The notes: generated by a model not told the origin, from the letters alone. A stretch of DNA of 64,000 nucleotides from Candidatus Saccharimonadota bacterium (GCA_017404335.1 JAFRCN010000001.1:44614-108613), one strand, 5' to 3'; counted from the stretch's first letter, positions 1-7,811 are shown. Numbers and translations are program-made.

Positions 1-25
1 CCTTCCTTTCAGCTCTACTCGCCAT
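1..25 (-). CDS. 5' end of an unidentified gene leaving the window
   Basis: An ATG on the minus strand (complement of 23-25) follows a strong Shine-Dalgarno (AAGGAGGGG about 8 nt upstream). It opens a frame reading M-A-S-R-A-E-R-K before the window ends. A TATAAT (complement of 92-97) preceded by TG lies about 65 nt upstream and would give a leader of roughly 60 nt, unlike the many leaderless genes here. Too little sequence remains to name the product. Confidence 0.55.
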
Positions 26-91
26 AATTTTCCCCTCCTTACTATCGTTATAGTTTTATGGCGATGCAACCTGTTAAGCTACATGATTACA

Positions 92-97
92 TTATAG
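92..97 (-). promoter_or_regulatory. Extended -10 promoter for the gene leaving the left edge
   Basis: On the minus strand the sequence reads TGCTATAAT, a perfect -10 hexamer with the TGn extension. The next start codon downstream is the SD-preceded ATG at 25. No convincing -35 was seen. Confidence 0.5.
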
Positions 98-150
98 CAC
101 ACATCACCAAAAATGTCAATATCTAAAACATAAAAACTTTATAAATCAAA

Positions 151-168
151 AATAACCCCTCGGGTTAT
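151..168 (-). terminator. Rho-independent terminator after tRNA-Gly
   Basis: An 8-bp stem (AATAACCC / GGGTTATT) with a 3-nt loop is followed on the minus strand by a T-rich run. It directly abuts the encoded CCA end of tRNA-Gly. Confidence 0.8.
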
Positions 169-243
169 TGGTGCGGGTAGAGAGAATCGAACTCTCATCT
201 CAAGTTTGGAAAACTTGCATACTAACCACTGTACTATACCCGC
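169..243 (-). tRNA. tRNA-Gly (anticodon UCC)
   Basis: The minus strand folds as a full cloverleaf: acceptor GCGGGTA/TACCCGC, anticodon stem CAAGT/ACTTG around loop TTTCCAA, T stem GAGAG/CTCTC, discriminator A and an encoded CCA (169-171). The anticodon TCC reads GGA and, by wobble, other GGN codons. It lies 10 nt downstream of tRNA-His on the same strand, so the two are probably co-transcribed. Confidence 0.95.
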
Positions 244-253
244 AAGTTGTTAA

Positions 254-331
254 TGGGGTGGGATATCGGGATCGAACCGACGACCTTCTGGACCACAATC
301 AGACGCTCTAACCATCTGAGCTAATCCCACC
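254..331 (-). tRNA. tRNA-His (anticodon GUG)
   Basis: The minus strand gives acceptor GTGGGAT/ATCCCAC, anticodon loop TTGTGGT (anticodon GTG), discriminator C73 and encoded CCA. The base before the acceptor is G (complement of 331), so the G-1:C73 pair that histidyl-tRNA synthetase recognises is encoded in the gene. A TGTTATAAT extended -10 lies just upstream, between this tRNA and the end of the gene at 353. Confidence 0.95.
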
Positions 332-352
332 ATATGTATATTATAACATATC

Positions 353-730
353 CTATCTAAAAATCCCAGGATTTTTTCTCGGCATCGCCGCTCTTTTTGT
401 TGCCGAGCTAGACTTATCATTGGAGGTCTTAAAAACCATTTCCGACCTACTATCATCCCTCTTTCCGAATCGCTCCTCTCTCTTCGCTAAGTCTTTCTTC
501 ATCTCCGCCCGAATCTGTGCCGTATGTCTCCCCATATCATTTATCATTTTTGAGTCATTGTACCCCTTAACCAACTTCCGATTCAAATCAATTCTTCGAC
601 GCTCTTCGAAGCTTTCCGTCGAGCTCGCCCCCATCCCAACTCTATTTTGCGTCTTCGCATACCCCGTAGAGTGCAAAATATCCTCTTTTTTATCCTTAAA
701 CACAAACCTCTTCAAAATTTCACTTCGCAT
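353..730 (-). CDS. Hypothetical charged protein, last gene of the tpiA operon
   Basis: This 125-residue protein is very rich in Lys, Arg, Glu and Asp and has no membrane segment. Residues 45-110 look helical and possibly coiled-coil (runs such as RAEMKKDLAKREERFGKR). It starts 3 nt after the upstream stop, in the same direction as tpiA and the membrane-anchored gene at 734-1246, so translational coupling is likely. I recognise no family. The tight spacing and strand agreement favour a real gene; the opposite-strand ORF across the same bases is a shadow. Confidence 0.6.
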   Translation of the reverse strand: MRSEILKRFVFKDKKEDILHSTGYAKTQNRVGMGASSTESFEERRRIDLNRKLVKGYNDSKMINDMGRHTAQIRAEMKKDLAKREERFGKRDDSRSEMVFKTSNDKSSSATKRAAMPRKNPGIFR

Positions 731-733
731 ACA

Positions 734-1246
734 TTACTTCGGGAGCAGAAGAAACGCCACCGTTCCTGCCGCCGCTCCTAAAACTATCGTTAAAATTATC
801 GTTACGATTAAGCTTACGCGCGCACCCTTATCCGGTTTCGAGATAATCGTCACCGGCCCTTTCGGCTTCTCGTCCGGAGTCTTAACTTCCTTTTTGTAGA
901 CATTCTTCGAGAGAGGTCTCTTCACCACCTTCGCTGTATTAATAAATGGATTCTTCGGAATTGCCATTTTCGAGCTCGAAACCGCAGGGTTTTTTGCAGA
1001 CTTTTCCACAGGTTTTTCCACAGTCACAACCGCCGGCTTCTTCGCAACTGGCTTCGCTAATATATCTTTCCCTGTCGCCTTTATTTTTTTCTCCTTAAAC
1101 TCACTCGAACTCGTCGCCCTAGATCTAGCAATGCTCACTGCTTTAACTCTCGCGACATTTTTCACTTCTTTTTCCGAAAAAGGCGACCCCTTTAAATCTA
1201 CCTCCCCCTTCTTAACTGGTACAAAATCTATATACCTCTTATTCAT
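734..1246 (-). CDS. Hypothetical C-terminally membrane-anchored protein
   Basis: The 170-residue product has a long Lys/Pro/Ala-rich, low-complexity N-terminal region (about residues 1-140) and one C-terminal hydrophobic helix (about 145-168, beginning VSLIVTIILTIVLG), ending in a Leu-Leu-Leu-Pro-Lys tail. It has no signal peptide, so it is probably tail-anchored with the charged region in the cytoplasm. Its ATG overlaps the tpiA stop in an ATGA arrangement, showing translational coupling. The function is unknown; the operon position is the only hint. Confidence 0.65.
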   Translation of the reverse strand: MNKRYIDFVPVKKGEVDLKGSPFSEKEVKNVARVKAVSIARSRATSSSEFKEKKIKATGKDILAKPVAKKPAVVTVEKPVEKSAKNPAVSSSKMAIPKNPFINTAKVVKRPLSKNVYKKEVKTPDEKPKGPVTIISKPDKGARVSLIVTIILTIVLGAAAGTVAFLLLPK

Positions 1247-2013
1247 GATTTCACTCTCTTTGCTACCTCAATTATATCAGCGAACTCGCTTAGAATCAAG
1301 CTCGAACCACCGATAAGGAGCCCGTTCACGCCCGGCACGGTCAAATACCCGCCCGCATTCGAAGGATTCACGCTTCCTCCGAAGAGTATCGGCACTTTCT
1401 CAGCTATTTTCTCTCCATAAGTTTCCGCCAGAATCTTCCGGATTAAAGCCATCGCCTCGGCAATTTCATCTGGTGAAGCCAACTTTGCCGCTTTTGTTGA
1501 CGAAATCGCCCAAACCGGCTCATAGGCAATAATCACCTTCTCCAACTCGTCATCTGCTACTTCCGACAATCCCCCAATTAGCTGGTCTCGAATCACGTCC
1601 GCCGTCTCTCCGAACGCCCGCTCACTCTCCGTCTCGCCGATGCAAAGAATCGGCGTAATCTTATTTCGCATCGCTGCCGCGACTTTTTTCTGGATCATCT
1701 TATCATCTTCGCCAAAAATATGTCTTCTCTCCGAATGCCCAATAATACAATAATCTACTATCCCTCTGAGTTGCGAAAAGGAAACTTCTCCCGTAAACGC
1801 TCCATAGTCTCGGTAAAACCCGTTTTGCGCCGCTAATTTCATCTTATGTCGGTCAATTTGTAAAGACAAAGATTGCAAAGCAATCAAAGACGGCGAAATC
1901 ACCACCTCTAAATCTCGATAATTAGGTATTTTTTTAAGAAGTTTGTGAAGATAAATCGACGCCTCCCCCACCGTAAAATTTAACTTCCAGTTGCCCACGA
2001 TATAAGTTTTCAT
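1243..2013 (-). CDS. tpiA: Triosephosphate isomerase
   Basis: This cytosolic enzyme interconverts dihydroxyacetone phosphate and glyceraldehyde 3-phosphate. The 256-residue length is normal for the family. Visible signatures are NWKLN near the N-terminus (active-site Lys), IIGHSERR (electrophilic His), AYEPVWAI (general-base Glu) and FGGSVN (phosphate-binding loop). A perfect TATAAT ends 6 nt before the ATG, suggesting a leaderless mRNA. It diverges from the aldolase fusion at 2044, whose -10 lies only 6 bp from this one, so both steps around triose phosphates share a control region. It heads an operon with the genes at 734 and 353. Confidence 0.97.
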   Translation of the reverse strand: MKTYIVGNWKLNFTVGEASIYLHKLLKKIPNYRDLEVVISPSLIALQSLSLQIDRHKMKLAAQNGFYRDYGAFTGEVSFSQLRGIVDYCIIGHSERRHIFGEDDKMIQKKVAAAMRNKITPILCIGETESERAFGETADVIRDQLIGGLSEVADDELEKVIIAYEPVWAISSTKAAKLASPDEIAEAMALIRKILAETYGEKIAEKVPILFGGSVNPSNAGGYLTVPGVNGLLIGGSSLILSEFADIIEVAKRVKS

Positions 2014-2019
2014 ATTCTC

Positions 2020-2037
2020 ATTATAACATGCTATAAT
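2020..2037. promoter_or_regulatory. Face-to-face -10 boxes for tpiA and the aldolase fusion
   Basis: The minus-strand TATAAT (2020-2025) and the plus-strand TATAAT (2032-2037) are separated by 6 bp. Each ends exactly 6 nt from its start codon. Simultaneous occupancy by two RNA polymerases looks sterically impossible, which would make the two glycolytic transcripts compete. Confidence 0.75.
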
Positions 2038-2043
2038 AAACTT

Positions 2044-3888
2044 ATGAATATTTTAATCGTGGGCAATATTCTTAAAGATATTTACCTAAACCTAGACAGT
2101 CGCTCCGAGCCCTTCGAGACCGACAAAAATTCCGTAAAATGGCTAAATTTAAGTTTCGATGCCTCGAGCCATCGTTTTTTTAGTCGCAGTAGTAGTTTCT
2201 CTGGCGCCGCCGTGACTCTAGAAGTCCTGAGAAACCTCGGGCTTAATGCCGAAGTCGTCGGCTCTTCCCTAGACTTCGAATCCGAAGCTTCCACCGAAGC
2301 TAAGGCGCATCGCTACATCCTCGTTTCCGATAACACCGTAAGTTATTTTACTCCCTCAACCCCATCACCGACCGATTTTGTCACTCCTGAAATCAGTGTC
2401 GACTATCTCTATATCGATCGCTCCGCCAATCTGACCCCCGAAGCCTCCTCTAAAATCTCTGCTTATCTCGATACAAACCCAAACGCTAAACTCGTCATCT
2501 ATCTTAAAGATTTTACCCCCGAAACTTTAACTCCCTTAATCTCACGTGCCAATCTCGTCTTTCTCGAAGATAACCCCGAAAAACCGGCAATTTCCTACGC
2601 GCCTCTCTTAAAGGCTCTCGACCCGAAGAATATCATTCGCATCTCCGAAAAACGCCTCTCGACTTACAATATGTCCGAAAATCTCTCGATTAGTCGTGTC
2701 GACGTACAAACTCATCTCTCCGCCTTTTCAATCGCCTCGGCCACCATCCTTGGCTGTTTTATCCTCGGTAAATCCGTCGAAGAAAGTCTCGAGCTCGCCC
2801 GCATTAATACCGAAAACTCCAAGCTAAACGCCTCCCTCTCCCTCGAAAAACTCGAAGAGCTGATGGAAGAACCTAGCCCCGACGAAAATCTCGAGCTCAT
2901 CGCAAAATCCCTCGTCCTCCCCGGTAAAGGCATTCTCGCCGCCGACGAATCCGGCGGTTCAATCAAAAAGAAGTTCGAAAAACTTGGCATCGAAGACACC
3001 TACGATAATCGCCGCAGTTACCGCAACATCTTCTTTACCACCCCGAAACTCGAAGAGTTCGCCTCCGGCGTTATCCTTTTCGACGAAACCGCCCGCCAGC
3101 TCTCCGACGATGGCCGTAATTTCGTCGATTTTCTCATTTCCCGCCGTATTATCCCCGGTATTAAAGTCGATCAAGGTCTCGAACCCTTCGAAAAATCCGA
3201 AGAAACCTATACCAAAGGTCTCGATGGTCTCGAATATCGTCTCGCCGACTACTACGATATGGGTCTTCGCTTCGCCAAATGGCGCTCCGCCTTCGAAATC
3301 CGTCTTGACGATAACGGTAATTTAAAAACTCCGACCAATCGCGCCATCGAGAAAAACTGCACTGACCTCGCGACATATGCTCGCGCTTGTCAATCCGCCG
3401 GTCTCGTACCTATCGTCGAACCCGAAGTCGTCTACGACGGCCTCTATGACATCAATAAATCCGCCGCCGTAACCAGTAAAATTCTCGACTGCCTCTTCGA
3501 ATCACTCAGCGAAGCCGGAGTCAATCTCCGCGCCTGCCTCCTCAAAGTCAACATGATTCTTGCCGGCAAACAATCCGAAGCCCAATCTACCCCCGAAGAA
3601 GTCGGCCTAAAAACCGCCGAAATCTTAAAGACCCACGTTCCTAAAAACCTCGCCGGCGTCGTTTTCCTATCTGGTGGCCAATCCGCCGAACAAGCCACCG
3701 ACAATCTCGCCGCCGTCGAAAAAAACGGTCCTTTCCCTTGGCCCGTAACTTTCTCTTTCGCTCGTGCCCTCCAAGACCCCGCCCTCTATACTTGGCGTGG
3801 TCGCCCCGAATACGAAAACGCCGCTCGCGCTGCTTTCCTTGCTCGCCTGATGGCAAACGCCCGTGCCCTAAACCCCAACAATAATTAA
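2044..3888 (+). CDS. PfkB-like domain fused to class I fructose-bisphosphate aldolase
   Basis: The C-terminal half (about residues 285-614) is a class I fructose-1,6-bisphosphate aldolase: GKGILAADES at its start, the Schiff-base region LLKVNMILAG with Lys501, a GGQS loop and the terminal FARALQDPALYTW segment. The N-terminal half (about 1-280) has the ribokinase/PfkB fold order, with a GNILKDI first strand and an SGAA...LRNLGL helix. At the site of the catalytic GAGD anion hole it reads HLSAFS instead, so kinase activity is probably lost and the domain may be regulatory or structural. A TATAAT ends 6 nt before the ATG. A terminator follows at once. The aldolase call is firm; the role of the first domain is open. 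Confidence 0.93.
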   Translation: MNILIVGNILKDIYLNLDSRSEPFETDKNSVKWLNLSFDASSHRFFSRSSSFSGAAVTLEVLRNLGLNAEVVGSSLDFESEASTEAKAHRYILVSDNTVSYFTPSTPSPTDFVTPEISVDYLYIDRSANLTPEASSKISAYLDTNPNAKLVIYLKDFTPETLTPLISRANLVFLEDNPEKPAISYAPLLKALDPKNIIRISEKRLSTYNMSENLSISRVDVQTHLSAFSIASATILGCFILGKSVEESLELARINTENSKLNASLSLEKLEELMEEPSPDENLELIAKSLVLPGKGILAADESGGSIKKKFEKLGIEDTYDNRRSYRNIFFTTPKLEEFASGVILFDETARQLSDDGRNFVDFLISRRIIPGIKVDQGLEPFEKSEETYTKGLDGLEYRLADYYDMGLRFAKWRSAFEIRLDDNGNLKTPTNRAIEKNCTDLATYARACQSAGLVPIVEPEVVYDGLYDINKSAAVTSKILDCLFESLSEAGVNLRACLLKVNMILAGKQSEAQSTPEEVGLKTAEILKTHVPKNLAGVVFLSGGQSAEQATDNLAAVEKNGPFPWPVTFSFARALQDPALYTWRGRPEYENAARAAFLARLMANARALNPNNN

Positions 3889-3897
3889 ACATGAAAA

Positions 3898-3938
3898 AGG
3901 GAGACTAGACCAGTCTCCCTATACCCGTACGGGTATTT
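3898..3938. terminator. Tandem hairpin terminators between convergent genes
   Basis: The first hairpin is GGGAGACT/AGTCTCCC with a 5-nt loop, the second ATACCCGT/ACGGGTAT followed by TTTTT. They lie between the aldolase stop and the stop of the convergent gene at 3946, so they can serve the plus-strand transcript and possibly both. Confidence 0.75.
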
Positions 3939-3945
3939 TTGCGGC

Positions 3946-4293
3946 TTATTCAGCCTCGATGTCAAACAGGCGCCCAATGACAACCCCAGACTCGGAGCAG
4001 ACGTTGTAGTCATAATACTCCAAACTGCCCTTCTCAAGCACGTCGATTTTGGGATCTTCACCCGGAACCCGATAAGTCAGCCAGTAAGACTGACCCGGAA
4101 TCGCGACTTTGCAACCTTCGTCCGTCAACACGTTCCAGCTCCCGTCCTCGTTCTTGGCGATCATCTCCGGGTTAATCCCAAGCCTCACGGGGAAATCCCC
4201 GGTCACCACCATGGACCGACTCATCCGCCGGTCAGCGCACCCGTTTCTCTTTTGAAGATAGAATACGCCATCGAGTATCTTGCACTTCGTCAT
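3946..4293 (-). CDS. Hypothetical protein with its own SD and leader
   Basis: A 115-residue protein with no signal peptide and no membrane helix. It is mixed alpha/beta-looking, with aromatic-rich segments (SYWLTYRVPG, LEYYDYNVC) and four cysteines. The start is supported by AGGAGGG about 6 nt upstream. A TATAAT (complement of about 4368-4373) would give a leader of about 65 nt. Codon choice is plainer and more varied than in the GAA/GCC/CTC-biased neighbours, a mild sign of a different history. I do not recognise the family. Confidence 0.65.
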   Translation of the reverse strand: MTKCKILDGVFYLQKRNGCADRRMSRSMVVTGDFPVRLGINPEMIAKNEDGSWNVLTDEGCKVAIPGQSYWLTYRVPGEDPKIDVLEKGSLEYYDYNVCSESGVVIGRLFDIEAE

Positions 4294-4406
4294 ATTTATC
4301 CCTCCTAAGACTAGTGTCGATTCAATGTACCAAAAGCCACCAGCTAAAGCCTCTGTGCTTTATATCATCATTATAGCACACTTTACGAAAAAAGTCAAGT
4401 ATCAAG

Positions 4407-5168
4407 CTATAGAACTCCCAGGATTCCCCTCAGCGCATACGCCGTATCTTCGTGGCTTCTCACCGTAATCGTCTCAAATCCCATCTCGACTACCGGGTAG
4501 TCATTTCCTCCCGGTTTCGTCATATCGCCAAAATACAAGACATCTTCCTTTGAAACTCCAAGCTCCTCAAGTAGATGCTTCATCCCAAACGACTTATTCA
4601 TTCCTGGCGTCACCGCGTTAATCGAAGTTGTCCCGCCAATTTCGTACATAAATTCAGGCGCGAGTTCCTTACATCTTGCAACGATTTTCTCCCGCTTTTT
4701 CATATCTGGGTCCCAAGCGTATTTTACGTCTGTCCCCGCCTTCTGTCCTAAAGCCGAAAAAGTCACCTGAGATAATCGATTCTCGATAATTTCATCACCC
4801 GGTTGCAATTTATCCTCTTCCCAATACCCAAGCTCTTTCGCTGCCTGCTCAATCGTCGCGGTAATTTTTGCAACCTGCTCCTCGGTCAAAGGATAATTGT
4901 AAATCAATTTCCACTCCGAACCATCATACTTATAATATTGCGTCCCCTGGGCGACGAAAAGATGGAGATGTTTAAGGTCCTCCGGTGTCGCATCAGTTAG
5001 TCTATCAACAATCTGCACCAAAAACTGATCGAATTTCTGCCCCGAAATCGGACAAACCTCGAATTTCTTTAGACATTTCGTCAGAAGTTCCGCAATTTCC
5101 TCTGTAATCGGCGTCTTCGCGACGTTTAATGTCTGATCTATATCAAATGCTAAAACTTTTTTCATCAT
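4407..5168 (-). CDS. Eukaryote-type phosphomannomutase-like HAD hydrolase
   Basis: This 253-residue HAD-IIB protein opens with the nucleophile motif DIDQTL. It carries PISGQKFDQF and a C-terminal GDMTKPGGNDYPV loop, which closely resembles the GD-x-T-x-GGND loop of eukaryotic phosphomannomutases. ENRLSQVTFSALGQ matches the cap region of that family. The predicted role is mannose-6-phosphate to mannose-1-phosphate conversion for GDP-mannose, or a related sugar phosphatase. It is translated from an SD (GGAGG) and has its own TATAAT. A phosphatase role cannot be excluded from sequence alone. Confidence 0.82.
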   Translation of the reverse strand: MMKKVLAFDIDQTLNVAKTPITEEIAELLTKCLKKFEVCPISGQKFDQFLVQIVDRLTDATPEDLKHLHLFVAQGTQYYKYDGSEWKLIYNYPLTEEQVAKITATIEQAAKELGYWEEDKLQPGDEIIENRLSQVTFSALGQKAGTDVKYAWDPDMKKREKIVARCKELAPEFMYEIGGTTSINAVTPGMNKSFGMKHLLEELGVSKEDVLYFGDMTKPGGNDYPVVEMGFETITVRSHEDTAYALRGILGVL

Positions 5169-5195
5169 ACCTCCAATTTATGTTTTTATTATACC

Positions 5196-5221
5196 AAAAA
5201 TAGCCCCGTAGGGCTATTTTA
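5196..5221 (-). terminator. Terminator of the hrcA-grpE-rplY operon
   Basis: AAAATAGCCC / GGGCTATTTT forms a 10-bp stem with a 4-nt CGTA loop and U tracts on both sides. It lies 4 nt after the rplY stop. Confidence 0.85.
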
Positions 5222-5224
5222 AGT

Positions 5225-5896
5225 CTAAGCTTCAGAAGCTGGCTCTTCCGGCTTTGCACCGTTATCCGCCGGGACATCCGCCGCTTCGACCGCCGGCTCT
5301 TCCGCCTCGGCTTCGCGCTTTTCCGCTTCCGCCGCCGGGTCATAGAGGGAAGCGACCACTTGCTCTGGATCAAGCTCCTTATCAGCCAACTCAACCCCCT
5401 TCGGCAACTTAATATCCGCAATCGTAATTTTGTCATCCACCGAAGCTAGACCAGTCGCGTCAATCGCGAGCTCCTTCGGAAGATCCGCCGGCTTTGCCTT
5501 TACCGCGATTTCCTCAATCGACTGCGTCATTGCGAAGTGGTAAGTCTTCGAAGCTTCGCTCGCCTCGAAATTAAGAATCACAATCGGAGTCGTCGCTTCG
5601 ACCACTTCGTTCGCCGAAACCGCCTGGAACTCGATATTAATAATCTTTCGAGAAACCGGATCGATCTGGATATCCTTTACGATCGCAAGTTGCTTTTTAC
5701 CAGCGATGTCAAGATCAATCGGGGAATGATAACCAGCAAGCCCCAAAACTTTCTCGGTCGCGACATAATCCGAAACGGTCATCACCGGCTCCTTCATGCC
5801 ATAAACAATCGAAGGGATTTTCCCGTCCGCACGTAGAGCCTTCAGTTTTTTACCCGAGACCTCACGCTTTTCTAAACTTAATTTTTGTTCAGCCAT
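5225..5896 (-). CDS. rplY: 50S ribosomal protein L25/TL5 (Ctc family)
   Basis: This 223-residue protein has the N-terminal 5S-rRNA-binding L25 domain (VSGKKLKALRADGKIPSIVYG, about residues 12-33, with HSPIDLDI and the VKDIQIDPVSRKI strand) and the longer C-terminal TL5/Ctc beta domain. The tail (about 190-223) is Ala/Glu-rich and probably disordered. A GGAG precedes the ATG. It is the third gene of an operon with hrcA and grpE, linking a ribosomal stress-type protein to heat-shock genes. Confidence 0.93.
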   Translation of the reverse strand: MAEQKLSLEKREVSGKKLKALRADGKIPSIVYGMKEPVMTVSDYVATEKVLGLAGYHSPIDLDIAGKKQLAIVKDIQIDPVSRKIINIEFQAVSANEVVEATTPIVILNFEASEASKTYHFAMTQSIEEIAVKAKPADLPKELAIDATGLASVDDKITIADIKLPKGVELADKELDPEQVVASLYDPAAEAEKREAEAEEPAVEAADVPADNGAKPEEPASEA

Positions 5897-5925
5897 AAAA
5901 TAATAAACTCCTTTACTTAATTATA

Positions 5926-6372
5926 TCATATTTTATTCACTTTGACCATAGCGGGACGTAGTAATTCCCCTTCGTAAAAGTATCCTGGACGCAAAACTTC
6001 CGAAATCACCTCTTTTTCGCCGTCTCCCTCCGCCGAAATCGCTTCATGAATCTCCAAATTAAAGTCCGCATTCACCTCCGCCGGAACTTTCGCTAGTTTT
6101 AGCTCACTTAAAGTCTTTTCTAACGACTTTTCGAGCGGCTTAAGCTCCTCGTAGCTAGAAATCGCGCGATCTAAATCATCTAAAATCGGCAAAATTTTAA
6201 AAACCGTCGCCAGCTTCGCAGTTTTCATCGCGTTTTCTTTTTGAGTTTCAGTTTGTTTGCGAAAATTTTCAAAGTCCGCCCGCGTCCGCTGCAAATCATT
6301 CGTTAGCTCGACAATTTTTGCTTCGTAAACCTCAGCCCTTTCGTCTATTTTTTCCTTACTTTCTTTTTTCAT
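5926..6372 (-). CDS. grpE: Nucleotide exchange factor GrpE
   Basis: GrpE releases ADP from DnaK. The 148-residue product has the long N-terminal coiled coil (KIVELTNDLQRTRADFENFRKQ region), the hallmark ILPILDDLDRAI helix and a C-terminal beta domain ending VLRPGYFYEGELLRPAMVKV. It follows hrcA by 10 nt on the same strand. The partner dnaK is at 38.0 kb; no dnaJ is in the window. Confidence 0.96.
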   Translation of the reverse strand: MKKESKEKIDERAEVYEAKIVELTNDLQRTRADFENFRKQTETQKENAMKTAKLATVFKILPILDDLDRAISSYEELKPLEKSLEKTLSELKLAKVPAEVNADFNLEIHEAISAEGDGEKEVISEVLRPGYFYEGELLRPAMVKVNKI

Positions 6373-6382
6373 GCTTTCCTTT

Positions 6383-7150
6383 CTATAAAATTTCCTCTAA
6401 CATTTCACCAGCGTGCTTAACCAGCGCCATCACGCGCGAATAATTCTGGCGTGTCGGCCCGAGTACGCCAATATAACTCCGGTCCGAAAACGGCGAACGG
6501 AATTTCGAAATAATCAAAGATACCTCAGAATTTTTACCAATCGGGTTTTCGTGCCCGATAAAGATATTCAGAGCTTCGCCCGGCGCCGCTTCGCGTAGCC
6601 ACGGCTCGAGATTATCGAGTAGTCTCGCGACCGCCTGGACCCGCCTAGTCTCCGTAAACTCCGGCTGCGTAAATAATCTCGTCAAACCCGAAAGATAAAG
6701 TTGTCCTCCAATCGTCGCAAGCCCCAAATTTCCAGTTAACTCAACCAGAGAATCAACCGCCTGGCGAATTGCCGTATCGGCTTGCGACTGCGACATAATC
6801 CGCCGACGCAACACGTGCGCCGCCCGACCATATTGGCCGGACTCAATCGCCTGCACCTCAGGCAAACCCGCAACATAAGCCGCATCCGTATCATCGTCCC
6901 AATAATCTTCCTGCGTCTCCAAATTATTAACGTAAAATCGATAGCCCGCATCCGTCGGTACACGCCCCGCCGAAGTATGGGGCTGCGCTATTAATCCGAG
7001 TACCTCCAGTCGCGCCATTTCCGACCGAATCGTCGCCGGCGAAACCCCAAAAAGCTTTGCGAGCGTCACGCTTCCAACCGGAGACGCCGTCTCCGCATAT
7101 TCCTCAACAATCTGGCATAAAATCGCCTTCTGCCGCTCACTGATTTCCAT
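6383..7150 (-). CDS. hrcA: Heat-inducible transcription repressor HrcA
   Basis: HrcA binds CIRCE operators and represses chaperone genes. The winged-helix domain is clear (ISERQKAILCQIVEEY, SPATIRSEMARLE, then TSAGRVPTDAGYRFYV, about residues 2-75), followed by a GAF-like dimerisation core. The usual ORF extends upstream, but a TATAAT at the complement of 7158-7163 lies 7 nt before the MEIS start at 7150, matching the leaderless geometry of this genome, so I place the start there. At about 255 residues it is shorter than the usual ~340. No CIRCE is seen at its own promoter; its likely target is dnaK. Confidence 0.93.
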   Translation of the reverse strand: MEISERQKAILCQIVEEYAETASPVGSVTLAKLFGVSPATIRSEMARLEVLGLIAQPHTSAGRVPTDAGYRFYVNNLETQEDYWDDDTDAAYVAGLPEVQAIESGQYGRAAHVLRRRIMSQSQADTAIRQAVDSLVELTGNLGLATIGGQLYLSGLTRLFTQPEFTETRRVQAVARLLDNLEPWLREAAPGEALNIFIGHENPIGKNSEVSLIISKFRSPFSDRSYIGVLGPTRQNYSRVMALVKHAGEMLEEIL

Positions 7151-7157
7151 ACCCATT

Positions 7158-7181
7158 ATTATATCATAAATATGGTATAAT
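7158..7181. promoter_or_regulatory. Divergent leaderless promoters of hrcA and the adenylate-kinase-like gene
   Basis: Minus-strand TATAAT at 7158-7163 and plus-strand TGGTATAAT at 7173-7181 face away from each other. Spacers to the start codons are 7 and 6 nt. Confidence 0.75.
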
Positions 7182-7187
7182 AGCACC

Positions 7188-7811
7188 ATGGAAGACAAGC
7201 TTGAAACTATTAAACAGTGGCTCGGCACCGGCTCGATTAACCTTTTCGGCCTCCCCATGTCCGGCAAAGACACTCAGGGGATCAAACTCGCCGAAGCCTT
7301 AAACGCCAAATTTCTCTCCTCCGGCATGATCATCCGCGCCATGGAGAAAGAAACCAAACAGGACTTGACCAAAAACGGCGCCCTAATCCCTACTAATATC
7401 TTCTACGAATGGGTTCTCCCCTACTTCGAACGTCGCGACTTATTCGAATATCCTCTGATTCTCTCTTCTATCGGTCGCTGGAAAGGCGAAGAAGACCAGG
7501 TCATGTCCGTCGCCGCCGGTGCTGGCCACGAAATCAAAGCTGTTATTATTTTAAATATTTCCGAAGCCGACGTCGAAAAGCGTTTCGAAACCGCAAAGAA
7601 ACTTAACGACCGCGGTGAACGCGAAGACGATATCGATATCGACGTCTTTAAAACCCGCATCAAAGAATTTCGCGAAAAGACCATGCCAGTCATCCAACAC
7701 TATAAAACCTTGGAGCTTCTCATCGAAGTCAACGGAGATCAAACCCGCGACGCCGTCTTTAACGAGCTCGTCGAAAAACTTTACGAAAAAGCTTCCAAAT
7801 CTCTTTCCTAA
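7188..7811 (+). CDS. Adenylate kinase-like nucleoside monophosphate kinase
   Basis: A 207-residue P-loop kinase. The Walker A loop is GLPMSGKDTQG (about residues 21-31), followed by the NMP-binding helices (LSSGMIIRAM, NGALIPTNI) and a LID-side NDRGEREDD with arginines as in adenylate kinases. There is no zinc-finger LID, so it is the short-LID form. The TATAAT ends 6 nt before the ATG. Its last 53 bp overlap the 3' end of the convergent gene at 7759-9135. It may be the adk of this genome, but divergent sequence leaves substrate choice open. Confidence 0.8.
   Translation: MEDKLETIKQWLGTGSINLFGLPMSGKDTQGIKLAEALNAKFLSSGMIIRAMEKETKQDLTKNGALIPTNIFYEWVLPYFERRDLFEYPLILSSIGRWKGEEDQVMSVAAGAGHEIKAVIILNISEADVEKRFETAKKLNDRGEREDDIDIDVFKTRIKEFREKTMPVIQHYKTLELLIEVNGDQTRDAVFNELVEKLYEKASKSLS

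Noticed and set aside
250..456. Open frame of 68 codons on the minus strand
   Set aside because: It runs across tRNA-His and its promoter; the encoded peptide is a translation of the tRNA sequence.
7148..7273. Upstream-extended hrcA start
   Set aside because: The extension overlaps the divergent kinase gene and its promoter, whereas the internal ATG has a -10 at the standard 7-nt distance.
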